A DNA stretch of 64,000 nucleotides from NCBI GenBank assembly GCA_927362715.1, contig CAKMIX010000004.1, forward strand, positions 62,001 to 126,000, read 5' to 3'. Shown here piece by piece: positions 16,259 to 23,955 of the stretch (its first letter is position 1; each line of letters opens with the position of its first letter). The notes under the pieces were generated by a model. That model searched no databases. It was not told where the DNA came from and saw only the letters and a list, made by a program, of their open reading frames with translations. A program made the translations under genes and the position numbers. The DNA is from an uncultured Clostridia bacterium (lineage in GTDB: Bacteria > Bacillota > Clostridia > Oscillospirales > Acutalibacteraceae).

Positions 16259-17707
16259 ATGGAAAATCTGATCCAACTCATTGAACGCGCCAATGCGGCG
16301 GTCAACAATGTGGTGTGGGGTATCCCGATGCTGGTGCTTTTGCTCGCGACGGGGGTGTATCTGACTGTCGGTACGCGCTTTTTTCAGGTGCGTCGGTTTG
16401 GCTACGTCATAAAAAACACCCTTGGCTCGCTGTTCCGCAACAAAAGCACACGCAAATCCGACGAACATGGCGCGATCTCGCAGTTCCAGGCGCTGGCTAC
16501 CGCGCTTGCGGCTACCGTCGGCACGGGCAATATCGTCGGTGTCGTGACCGCCATTGCGGCGGGCGGGCCGGGCGCGGTATTCTGGATGTGGGTATCCGCC
16601 TTTTTCGGGATGATGACCAAATACGCCGAGATCGTTTTGGGCATGTACTTCCGCCATAAAGATGAAAAAGGCGAGTGGGTCGGCGGCCCGATGTATTATA
16701 TTGAAAAAGGACTCCACCAAAAATGGCTGGCGGTGGCGTTTGCGATCTTCTGCCTGTTCGCCTCGTTCGGCATCGGCTCCATCGCACAGGTCAACGGTAT
16801 CGCGGGTGCCATGACCAATTCTTTCCACATTCCGAATTACATAACCGGCATCGTCGTCTGCGTCCTGACTGCCGTCATCGTATTCGGCGGCATGAAACGC
16901 ATGGTCGCCGTGACCGAGAAATTCGTGCCGTTTATGGCGATCCTCTATATCGGCGGGGCGCTGATTGTCATCCTTGCAAACGCCGATAATCTCGGCCCTG
17001 CATTTCGCTCCATTTTTGAGGGCGCGTTCCAGCTGCGCGCCGTCGGCGGCGGCGCTGCGGGCTATGTGATCGCCCGCGCCATGCGTTACGGCTTCGCGCG
17101 CGGCGTGTTCTCTAATGAAGCCGGTCTTGGTTCTTCCGTCATGGTGCATAGCTGCTCAGACGCCAAAGAGCCTGTGCAGCAGGCACTTTGGGGCATATTC
17201 GAGGTATTTTTTGACACGATCGTCGTCTGCTCGCTGACCGCGCTGACAGTGCTTTGCACGGGCGCATATGCCGTTGAGGGGCTGGAGGGTATAGATGTTA
17301 CGATCTATGCCTTTGAAAGCGTGCTGGGGCGCTTTGGCGGCTATCTTGTATCCGTTGGGCTTGTGCTGTTCGCGTTTTCCACGCTGCTGGGCTGGACGGT
17401 TTACGGCGGGCGTGCCGCCGGGTATCTTGGCGGCAGACGCTTTGTGCACGTGTACCGGATCATATTCCTTGGGGCAGTATTTCTCGGATCGGTCTCGTCC
17501 GTACAGCTTGTTTGGGATCTGTCAGACACCTTTAATGGGCTTATGGCGCTGCCGAACCTTGTCGGCGTGCTGCTGCTTTCACCGCTGGTGTTCCGCATCA
17601 CTAAAAATTATGTGCGCCGCGTATTCAAAGGCGAGCAGATCTCCCCATTGCTTTCCTACACGCAAATACCCGAACCCGCCGTGCGAAAAAGCAAAGCAAA
17701 AAAATAA
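16259..17707 (+). CDS. Sodium/alanine(glycine) symporter, AGCS family
   Basis: Integral membrane protein of 482 aa (about eleven helices) that imports alanine or glycine with Na+. Family hallmarks are the N-terminal IPMLVLLLATGVYLTVGTRF, the substrate-site block ATALAATVGTGNIVGVVTAI, GPGAVFWMWVSAFFGM, GGPMYYIEKG and RGVFSNEAGLGSS. Length fits AlsT/AgcS proteins (450-490 aa). GGAGGAG lies 5 nt before the ATG. It appears monocistronic and is closed by its own terminator. Confidence 0.93.
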   Translation: MENLIQLIERANAAVNNVVWGIPMLVLLLATGVYLTVGTRFFQVRRFGYVIKNTLGSLFRNKSTRKSDEHGAISQFQALATALAATVGTGNIVGVVTAIAAGGPGAVFWMWVSAFFGMMTKYAEIVLGMYFRHKDEKGEWVGGPMYYIEKGLHQKWLAVAFAIFCLFASFGIGSIAQVNGIAGAMTNSFHIPNYITGIVVCVLTAVIVFGGMKRMVAVTEKFVPFMAILYIGGALIVILANADNLGPAFRSIFEGAFQLRAVGGGAAGYVIARAMRYGFARGVFSNEAGLGSSVMVHSCSDAKEPVQQALWGIFEVFFDTIVVCSLTALTVLCTGAYAVEGLEGIDVTIYAFESVLGRFGGYLVSVGLVLFAFSTLLGWTVYGGRAAGYLGGRRFVHVYRIIFLGAVFLGSVSSVQLVWDLSDTFNGLMALPNLVGVLLLSPLVFRITKNYVRRVFKGEQISPLLSYTQIPEPAVRKSKAKK

Positions 17708-17716
17708 GGCTTTCCC

Positions 17717-17744
17717 GCCCGCCGCACGAACGGCGGGCATTTTT
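17717..17744 (+). terminator. Terminator of the symporter gene
   Basis: Stem GCCCGCCG/CGGCGGGC with a 6-nt loop, followed by ATTTTTG. Confidence 0.85.
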
Positions 17745-17787
17745 GCGCCTGTTTTTCAATAGTATTAAAACAGAAGGGGGCGGCAAG

Positions 17788-17910
17788 ATGGTGATTCGGT
17801 TAAAAAAACTGCTTTGTATCGTACTCGGTATTGCTTTGGTGATTTTGGGGCTGTTGTTTTTGTTGTATGCATTCACAAACCCACACGCCGCTTCAATGGG
17901 GATGCTTTAG
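17788..17910 (+). CDS. Small single-pass membrane protein, 40 aa
   Basis: An ATG-initiated frame with GAAGGGGG 8 nt upstream encodes MVIRLKKLLCIVLGIALVIL and continues as a hydrophobic helix to a short polar end NPHAASMGML. Net positive N terminus and one helix imply an inside-N membrane peptide. It lies between the symporter terminator and the ABC promoter. No function can be assigned. It could be spurious, but the ribosome site and hydrophobicity pattern support it. Confidence 0.5.
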   Translation: MVIRLKKLLCIVLGIALVILGLLFLLYAFTNPHAASMGML

Positions 17911-17938
17911 CCGAATTTAAAGGATTTCGGCAGAAAAG

Positions 17939-17975
17939 TTGACAAATCCGATTTTGTGCGGTATTATAATACCGC
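17939..17975 (+). promoter_or_regulatory. Promoter with overlapping palindromic operator for the amino-acid ABC operon
   Basis: TTGACA at 17939-17944, a 17-bp spacer and TATTAT at 17962-17967. A perfect 18-bp palindrome, GCGGTATTATAATACCGC at 17958-17975, covers the -10 box and would let a dimeric repressor block RNA polymerase. The regulator is not identifiable here. Confidence 0.68.
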
Positions 17976-18011
17976 GTTATCGCTTTACTAAGCTAAATCG
18001 GAGGAAGAAGT

Positions 18012-18800
18012 ATGAAAAAAGTTTTATGCCTGCTAATGGCAGTCATCCTGATGGTCTGCGGTCTTGCCGCGTGCGGCTCAGGGGGGGATGCAGACAACAC
18101 GTCTGACCTTGCTTACATACAGAACAAGGGTACGCTGATTGTCGGCGTTACCGTGTATGAGCCAATGAACTATCAGACTGCGGACGGGAAGTGGACAGGC
18201 TTTGATACCGAATACGCTGAAGCCGTCGCTGAAAAGCTGGGCGTGGAAGCGCAGTTTGTCATCATTGATTGGGACAATAAGTATACAGAGCTTGATGCAA
18301 GATCGATTGACTGTATCTGGAACGGTATGACCATCACGGAAGAGGGCAGGCTGAACGCCTCCATTACCGATCCTTATGTGGAAAATGCGCAGGTCGTCGT
18401 CATGGCGAATGACCGGCTTGCCGATTACCCGGATGCTGCGAGCATGCAGGATCTGACCTTCGCCGTTGAAACAGGTTCGGCAGGGGAAAAGGAAGCAACA
18501 AACGCCGGCTTCAAAAACGTTACGGTCGTTGCCGACCAGTCCAGTGCCTTGCTGGAAGTCGCCAGCGGTTCTGCGGATGCATGCATCATCGATATCACAA
18601 TGGCGAATTCCATGACGGGTGAGGGCACGAGCTATGCAAACTACGGATATTCCGTAAAGCTGTCCACCGAGGAATACGGCATCGCGTTCCGTCAGGATTC
18701 CGATATGGTTGCAAAAGTCAACGAGATCACGGATGAGCTTCTCGCCGACGGTACGCTTGATGCGCTTGCCGAAGAATACGGCTTGACGCTGATCAAATAA
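18012..18800 (+). CDS. Amino-acid ABC transporter, substrate-binding lipoprotein
   Basis: Family-3 solute-binding protein of 262 aa. The signal sequence ends in lipobox LAAC (Cys near residue 21), followed by a Gly/Asp linker, so it is anchored to the outer face of the membrane. The ligand fold shows GTLIVGVTVYEPMNYQ, FDTEYAEAVAEKLG, CIWNGMTIT and EEYGIAFRQDSD, typical of polar amino-acid (cystine, glutamine, arginine) binders; the exact ligand cannot be told. GGAGGAAG precedes the ATG. It is the first gene of the importer operon. Confidence 0.92.
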   Translation: MKKVLCLLMAVILMVCGLAACGSGGDADNTSDLAYIQNKGTLIVGVTVYEPMNYQTADGKWTGFDTEYAEAVAEKLGVEAQFVIIDWDNKYTELDARSIDCIWNGMTITEEGRLNASITDPYVENAQVVVMANDRLADYPDAASMQDLTFAVETGSAGEKEATNAGFKNVTVVADQSSALLEVASGSADACIIDITMANSMTGEGTSYANYGYSVKLSTEEYGIAFRQDSDMVAKVNEITDELLADGTLDALAEEYGLTLIK

Positions 18801-18819
18801 GTTTACAAAATCAAATTGC

Positions 18820-18850
18820 AGTCGGCAGAGGGGTCCGCTTTCTGCCGACT
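18820..18850 (+). promoter_or_regulatory. Intergenic hairpin between binding-protein and permease genes
   Basis: Perfect 10-bp stem AGTCGGCAGA/TCTGCCGACT with an 11-nt loop and no following T-run. It probably protects the upstream mRNA from 3' decay, giving more binding protein than membrane subunits. Confidence 0.55.
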
Positions 18851-18876
18851 TGCGCTGTCTGTAAGGATTGCTGTTT

Positions 18877-19572
18877 ATGTTTTGGACGGTCACGCAAAGC
18901 TTGCTTAAGGGCTTTGGAACAACAGTTGAAATTTTCGGGCTGACGCTGCTTTTGGCGCTGCCGTTGGGGCTTTTGCTGAGCTTCGGCTCCATGTCGCGCT
19001 TTCGAGTGCTGAAATGGCTCGTGAAAACCTTCATCTGGATCATTCGCGGTACGCCGCTGATGCTCCAGCTGATCATTATTTATTACGGCCCCGGGCTTGT
19101 AGGCACCTGGGCGCAGGGCTTGGAGCAAAGCAATTTCCTCGTGGATTGGCTTGCCTCTTGGTCCGTATTTGATCGGTTTGTCGCGGTGATCGTGGCATTT
19201 GTCATCAACTATTCCTGCTATTTTTCCGAGATCTACCGCGGCGGCATCGAAAGTATCTCCCGCGGGCAGTATGAGGCGGGGCAGGTGCTGGGCATGACGC
19301 GCACGCAGGTGTTCTTCAAGGTCGTGCTCCTGCAGGTCGTCAAGCGCATCGTGCCGCCCATGAGCAACGAGATCATCACGCTTGTGAAGGATACGTCGCT
19401 TGCGCGTATCATCGCGGTTTATGAGATCATCTGGGCGGGACAGTCGTTCATCAAGTCCGCAGGGCTTTTGTGGCCGCTGTTCTATACGGGCGTGTTCTAT
19501 CTCGCCTTCAACGGCCTTTTGACGGTCCTGTTCGGACGTATCGAAAAGAAACTCAATTATTTCAGAGGGTAA
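18877..19572 (+). CDS. Amino-acid ABC transporter permease
   Basis: His/Glu/Gln/Arg-type membrane subunit, 231 aa, with about five helices. The opening helix region GFGTTVEIFGLTLLLALPLG, the RGTPLMLQL motif, and the EAA loop EAGQVLGMTRTQVFFKVVLLQ (contact with the ATPase) are all present. Start chosen at ATG 18877, about 9 nt after TAAGGA; a TTG at 18868 overlaps that site. It ends 4 nt before the ATPase gene. A middle segment (GLEQSNFLVDWLASWS) lengthens one loop relative to common family members. Confidence 0.92.
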   Translation: MFWTVTQSLLKGFGTTVEIFGLTLLLALPLGLLLSFGSMSRFRVLKWLVKTFIWIIRGTPLMLQLIIIYYGPGLVGTWAQGLEQSNFLVDWLASWSVFDRFVAVIVAFVINYSCYFSEIYRGGIESISRGQYEAGQVLGMTRTQVFFKVVLLQVVKRIVPPMSNEIITLVKDTSLARIIAVYEIIWAGQSFIKSAGLLWPLFYTGVFYLAFNGLLTVLFGRIEKKLNYFRG

Positions 19573-19575
19573 GCT

Positions 19576-20373
19576 ATGGCGATTTTGGAAGTCAACAACA
19601 TCTGCAAGCGGTTTCAGGATAACGAGGTGCTTAAGGGTATCAGCTTTTCTCTTGAAGAGGGGCAGGTGCTCTCGATCATCGGCTCGTCGGGCAGCGGCAA
19701 AACTACGCTGCTGCGCTGTATTACGGGCTTGGAGACCGCCGACAGCGGCAGTATTTGTGTCGGTGGGCGCATGACCTTTGACAGTGAACGCCGTGAAAAG
19801 CTGTCCAAAGCGGAAAAGCGCGAAAACCAGCTTTGCACGGGGCTTGTGTTCCAGTCCTTCAACCTGTTCCCGCAGTATACGGTGCTGCGCAACGTGACGC
19901 TTGCAAAAGAACTGTTGGTCAAAGAGACGTGCCGCGCGGAAAAATGCGATAAAAAAGAGAAAAAAGCACGGCTTGCCGCCATCGAGGACGAGGCAAAGCG
20001 TGTGATCGAAAGCGTCGGGCTGTCCGATAAGCTCGCCAGCTACCCCTGTGAACTCTCAGGCGGGCAGCAGCAGCGCGTGGCGATTGCGCGTGCACTCATG
20101 CTCTCGCCGAAGGTGCTGTGCTTTGACGAGCCGACCTCGGCGCTCGACCCCGAAATCACGGGCGAGGTGCTTGCCGTCATCCGCAAGCTTGCCGAAGAGG
20201 GGCGCACGATGCTCATCGTGACGCATGAGATGGGTTTTGCGCGTGAGGTATCCAACGAAGTGATCTTCATGCACGACGGCGTGATCGGGGAGCAGGGCTC
20301 GCCCGAAGAGCTCTTTGACCGTCCGCAAAGCACGCGGCTGAAAGAATTTTTAAGCGCGGCACTGCATGCGTGA
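19576..20373 (+). CDS. Amino-acid ABC transporter ATP-binding protein
   Basis: GlnQ/TcyC-like ATPase, 265 aa, powering the importer. Walker A is GSSGSGKTT (about 36-44), the Q-loop is FQSFNLFPQYT, the signature is LSGGQQQR, Walker B is VLCFDEPTSALDP, and the H-loop is VTHEMGF. It is about 20 residues longer than the usual 240-245 aa because of two Lys/Glu-rich insertions, one before the Q-loop (SKAEKREN) and one after it (KCDKKEKKARL). It overlaps no gene and ends the operon. Confidence 0.93.
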   Translation: MAILEVNNICKRFQDNEVLKGISFSLEEGQVLSIIGSSGSGKTTLLRCITGLETADSGSICVGGRMTFDSERREKLSKAEKRENQLCTGLVFQSFNLFPQYTVLRNVTLAKELLVKETCRAEKCDKKEKKARLAAIEDEAKRVIESVGLSDKLASYPCELSGGQQQRVAIARALMLSPKVLCFDEPTSALDPEITGEVLAVIRKLAEEGRTMLIVTHEMGFAREVSNEVIFMHDGVIGEQGSPEELFDRPQSTRLKEFLSAALHA

Positions 20374-20390
20374 TCTTACTTTGCAAATCA

Positions 20391-20426
20391 AAAAGGGCGT
20401 GTCCGTTTTCGGACACGCCCTTTTTA
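20391..20426. terminator. Bidirectional terminator between ABC operon and ackA
   Basis: A 15-bp perfect stem (20391-20405 with 20410-20424) with a TTTT loop and A/T runs on both sides serves two convergent genes. Confidence 0.9.
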
Positions 20427-20446
20427 TGTTGGAAGTATAAAACAGA

Positions 20447-21670
20447 TCACAGGGCATTGACGATATCACGCGTATCGCGTGCGATCAGCAGTTCCTCGTT
20501 GGTCGGCAGCACGAACACACGCACCTTGGAGTTTTCGGTGGAGATCTCACCCTCCGCGCCCTTTACCAGCGTCGAGTTGTAGGGCTTGTCGATCTCGATG
20601 CCAAGGTAGGAGAGCCCGTCGCACACCGTCGCGCGCATATCCTCGGCGTTCTCGCCGATGCCGCCCGTAAAGACGATCGCGTCGATGCCGTCCATAGCGG
20701 CGGTATATGCACCGATGAATTTTTTGATCTCATAAATTTGGATCCCGCGGGCAAGTTTGGCACGCTCGTTGCCTTCAGCAGCAGCCTTTTTCACATCGCG
20801 GTCATCCGAAGAAAGCCCGGAGACGCCCAAAATACCGGATTTCTTGTTGAGCAGCTCTTCCATTTCGGTAACGCTTTTGTTTTCTTTCTTCATGACATAC
20901 AGCACTGCGGAAGCGTCGATCGCCCCCGTGCGCGTGCCCATGATCTCGCCGTCCAGAGGGGTAAGCCCCATGGAGGTGTCTATGACCTTGCCGTTTTTCA
21001 CGGCGGTGATGGATGACCCGTTGCCGAGGTGGCAGGTGACGATCTTCAGTTCTTCAATAGGCCTGCCCATGACTTCGGCACAGCGCGCGCTCACAAAGCG
21101 GTGCGAAGTTCCGTGAAAGCCGTATTTGCGAATGCCGTATTTCTCATAGTACTCATAAGGCAGCCCATACATGTACGCCTCGGGCGGCATCGTGGAGTGG
21201 AACGCATTGTCGAATACGGCGACCTGCGGCACGTCGGGGCCAAACAGCGCAATGCTGGCGCGAATGCCTTCCAAGTGCGCTGAATTGTGCAGGGGCGCAA
21301 GATCGCAAAGGCTTTCAATGCCGTCGATGACCGATTGATCGATCAGCACGCTTTTGTTGAACAGCGACCCGCCCTGGACCACACGGTGGCCGACAGCGGT
21401 GATCTCGGAAATGTCGTCTATGACCTTGGTTTCGCCCGTGGTCAGTACATTTTTAACCTCGTGAAACGCAGCGGTGTGGTTCTCCATAGGGACAGGTACA
21501 TCCTTTGCGGCGACCTTGCCGTTTGCGGTGTAGTGCGTGTAGGAAATGCAGCTTTTTGTCACGTCCTTTACACGCTCGCAAATGCCCTTCGCGATGAGCT
21601 GCTCGTTTTCCATGTCGATCAGCTGATATTTCAGCGACGAGCTACCCGCGTTGATAACCAAAACCTTCAA
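20447..21670 (-). CDS. ackA: Acetate kinase
   Basis: ASKHA-fold kinase of 407 aa converting acetyl phosphate and ADP to acetate and ATP, the substrate-level energy step of acetate fermentation. Motifs are VINAGSSSLKYQ (phosphate-1), VGHRVVQGG, YGFHGTSHRFV, HLGNGSSITAV (phosphate-2) and VFTGGIGEN (adenosine). Length is canonical. The start codon is TTG at 21670 with GGAGGAG 6 nt upstream; no in-frame ATG would keep the VINAG strand. No pta gene is adjacent; tmcAL lies divergently upstream. Confidence 0.96.
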   Translation of the reverse strand: MKVLVINAGSSSLKYQLIDMENEQLIAKGICERVKDVTKSCISYTHYTANGKVAAKDVPVPMENHTAAFHEVKNVLTTGETKVIDDISEITAVGHRVVQGGSLFNKSVLIDQSVIDGIESLCDLAPLHNSAHLEGIRASIALFGPDVPQVAVFDNAFHSTMPPEAYMYGLPYEYYEKYGIRKYGFHGTSHRFVSARCAEVMGRPIEELKIVTCHLGNGSSITAVKNGKVIDTSMGLTPLDGEIMGTRTGAIDASAVLYVMKKENKSVTEMEELLNKKSGILGVSGLSSDDRDVKKAAAEGNERAKLARGIQIYEIKKFIGAYTAAMDGIDAIVFTGGIGENAEDMRATVCDGLSYLGIEIDKPYNSTLVKGAEGEISTENSKVRVFVLPTNEELLIARDTRDIVNAL

Positions 21671-21698
21671 AAAATCTCCTCCGTATCCATTTTATTCT

Positions 21699-21750
21699 TG
21701 CAAGAAACCGGGAACCATATTATTATATACATACTCGCAAAGAAAAGCAA
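21699..21750. promoter_or_regulatory. Overlapping divergent promoters of ackA and tmcAL
   Basis: Plus strand: TTGCAA 21699-21704, 17 bp, TATTAT 21722-21727. Minus strand: TTGCTT (21750-21745), 16 bp, TATAAT (21728-21723). The two -10 boxes share bases, so the promoters should compete. Confidence 0.62.
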
Positions 21751-21770
21751 GTCCGAAAGGGGAAAAAGCC

Positions 21771-22961
21771 ATGTCGTGCGCCGGTATCATCGCCGAATAC
21801 GATCCGTTTCACAACGGTCATTTTTTGCATCTGCGCGCGACTGCACAGCGCGCGCCGGACGGCGTGGTTGTTGTGCTCGGCGGCAATTTTACCCAGCGCG
21901 GCGGGGCAGCCCTCCTCGGTAAACGGTACCGCGCCGAGGCAGCGCTGCGCGGCGGGGCGGATTTGGTGCTCGAACTGCCGCTTCCCTTTGCACTCGCCGG
22001 CGCGCAGACCTTTGCACGCGGCGGTGTGGAGGTGCTGCACGCACTGGGCTGTGTGGATATGCTTTCCTTTGGCAGCGAGTGCGGAAACACGGAGCTTCTC
22101 CGGCAGGCGGCGCGAGCCGTCGACGGTGAAAACACGCAATTTTACATACGCCGCGAGCTGGGAACGGGGAAGCCGTATGCCGCTGCGCGTGAAGCGGCGG
22201 TGCGCAGCTTATACGGCGATGCTGTCGCTGACGTTCTGCATGCACCGAACAACATTTTGGGCGTCGAATACATCCGCGCCTGCCATACTCTCGCGCCTGA
22301 AATGCAGTTTATGACCGTCGCACGCCGGGGTGCCGCGCACGATGCGCAAAGCCCGACAGGCACTTTCGCGTCCGCCTCCTTTTTGCGCGAGCAGATCCAA
22401 AAAGGGGAGACGGTCTCGTCATTCCTGCCGCCGTTTTCCGAAGCAATTTTGCAGCGTGCCTTGCAGAACGGTGATGCGCCCGCATCGATTGAAAAGCTGG
22501 AAGTGGCTGTGCTTGCCTTTTTGCGGAAGTGCACGCCGCAGGACTTTCAAAATACGCCCGATATTTCCGAAGGGCTCGAGAACCGCATTTTAAATGCGGC
22601 GCGCACGGCGCGGACGCTTTCGGAATTATTTGATACGACTAAAACCAAACGTTATTCCCATGCACGCATCCGCCGCGCGGTGCTTTCCGCCTTCCTCGGT
22701 ATTGAGAACCGGCATTTGCAGGACGGCGTGCCGTACCTCAGGGTGCTCGGGTTTTCCGAACGCGGCAAACAAATTTTGCATTCTGCAAGAAAAACGGCGC
22801 GCGTGCCGGTCGTGCTGCGCGCTTCTGATATAGGTAAGCTTTCCGAGTCCGCGCAGCAGCTTTTTGCACTTGAGTGCGCGGCTACGGATGTATATGCGCT
22901 TTGTAAGCCTCGTGTCGGAGCTTGCGGCAGCGAGATGACGGATAATGTGGTGCGGTTCTGA
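21771..22961 (+). CDS. tmcAL: tRNA(Met) cytidine acetate ligase
   Basis: Nucleotidyltransferase-fold enzyme of 396 aa that uses ATP and acetate to make N4-acetylcytidine at the wobble base of elongator tRNA-Met. The N terminus shows GIIAEYDPFHNGH (HxGH-type ATP site) and VLGGNFTQRG. Further family blocks are LPLPFA, SFGSEC, NNILGVEYI and ASFLR. Length is within the family range. GAAAGGGG lies 7 nt before the ATG at 21771. The divergent ackA makes or uses acetate, the same small molecule that TmcAL consumes; similar neighbourhoods occur in Firmicutes. Confidence 0.9.
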   Translation: MSCAGIIAEYDPFHNGHFLHLRATAQRAPDGVVVVLGGNFTQRGGAALLGKRYRAEAALRGGADLVLELPLPFALAGAQTFARGGVEVLHALGCVDMLSFGSECGNTELLRQAARAVDGENTQFYIRRELGTGKPYAAAREAAVRSLYGDAVADVLHAPNNILGVEYIRACHTLAPEMQFMTVARRGAAHDAQSPTGTFASASFLREQIQKGETVSSFLPPFSEAILQRALQNGDAPASIEKLEVAVLAFLRKCTPQDFQNTPDISEGLENRILNAARTARTLSELFDTTKTKRYSHARIRRAVLSAFLGIENRHLQDGVPYLRVLGFSERGKQILHSARKTARVPVVLRASDIGKLSESAQQLFALECAATDVYALCKPRVGACGSEMTDNVVRF

Positions 22962-22963
22962 TT

Positions 22964-23013
22964 TTGCATTTTTGCAAGGTGAAACTTGCATTTTTTGCGG
23001 AAACGGGTATAAT
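22964..23013 (+). promoter_or_regulatory. Promoter and direct repeats before the RpiR-family gene
   Basis: TTGCAT at 22986-22991, a 16-bp spacer and TATAAT at 23008-23013. TTGCATTTTT is also present 22 bp upstream (22964), giving two direct repeats two helical turns apart, a plausible binding pattern for autoregulation. Confidence 0.55.
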
Positions 23014-23070
23014 GAAAGACGAATCCGCCGCACGTGCGGCAAAATCTTGCGTTGAGGTCGTGATGGATCG

Positions 23071-23955
23071 ATGAACAGCTCTCTGCTTGCTGTTTTGGAG
23101 CAGAATTACCGCCATTTTTCCAAAGGACAAAAGAAGATCGCAGCATATATTACGGAAAATTATGACAAGGCAGCGTTTATGACCGCCGCCGCACTCGGAC
23201 AAAAGGTCGGCGTAAGTGAATCAACGGTCGTGCGTTTTGCCACGGAGCTTGGCTTTAAAGGTTATCCGCAGCTGCAAAAGGAATTGCAGCAGATGATCAA
23301 ATCCAAGCTGACCGCTGTGCAGCGCATGGAGGTCTCTCAGGCGCTTATCGGTGACAGCGATATCATCGACAGTGTGCTTACCGGCGACATCGAGCTGATC
23401 CGTTCCACCGCCGAGCAGACCTCGCGAGAGGCGTTCTCGGCGGCGATCGCTGAGATCAACCGCGCGCGTCGCATCTACATCCTCGGTGTGCGCTCGTCTG
23501 CGGCGCTTGCATCCTTTTTGGCGTTTTATTTCAATCTGGTCTTTGATGCTGTCGTACTCGTGGACACCTCCAGCGCGTCCGAGATGTTCGAGCAGATGTT
23601 CCGCATCGGGGAAGAGGATGTCTGTATCGCGATCAGCTTCCCGCGGTATTCTAAGCAGACGGTCAACGCCCTGCGCTTTATCGCAGATAGGGGCGCAAAG
23701 ATCATAGCGCTTACCGACACGGAAAAATCACCGATCGCATCGTTTGCCACGCATCTTCTGGTCGCGCGCAGCGATATGGCGTCGGTGGTCGATTCCCTGA
23801 CAGCGCCCTTGAGTCTCATTAACGCGCTGATCGTCGGCGTGACGCTTACCCGCCGGGACGAGGTGTATCAGAATTTCAACGCGCTTGAAAATATCTGGGA
23901 CGAGTACCAGGTCTACGAAAAAGCAGAGGATTTTGCGGATCATGCAGACAGCTGA
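23071..23955 (+). CDS. MurR/RpiR-family transcriptional regulator
   Basis: DNA-binding regulator of 294 aa. The N-terminal HTH_6 domain (1-77) includes KIAAYITENYDKAAFMTAAA and the recognition segment VGVSESTVVRFATELGF. A C-terminal SIS domain (about 125-265) with GVRSSAALASFLAFY and ISFPRYSKQTVNAL would bind a phosphosugar. It heads an operon-like run and overlaps the next gene by 14 nt, an unusual arrangement because the following genes are housekeeping rather than sugar genes. The ATG has GAGGT about 12 nt upstream. Confidence 0.9.
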   Translation: MNSSLLAVLEQNYRHFSKGQKKIAAYITENYDKAAFMTAAALGQKVGVSESTVVRFATELGFKGYPQLQKELQQMIKSKLTAVQRMEVSQALIGDSDIIDSVLTGDIELIRSTAEQTSREAFSAAIAEINRARRIYILGVRSSAALASFLAFYFNLVFDAVVLVDTSSASEMFEQMFRIGEEDVCIAISFPRYSKQTVNALRFIADRGAKIIALTDTEKSPIASFATHLLVARSDMASVVDSLTAPLSLINALIVGVTLTRRDEVYQNFNALENIWDEYQVYEKAEDFADHADS

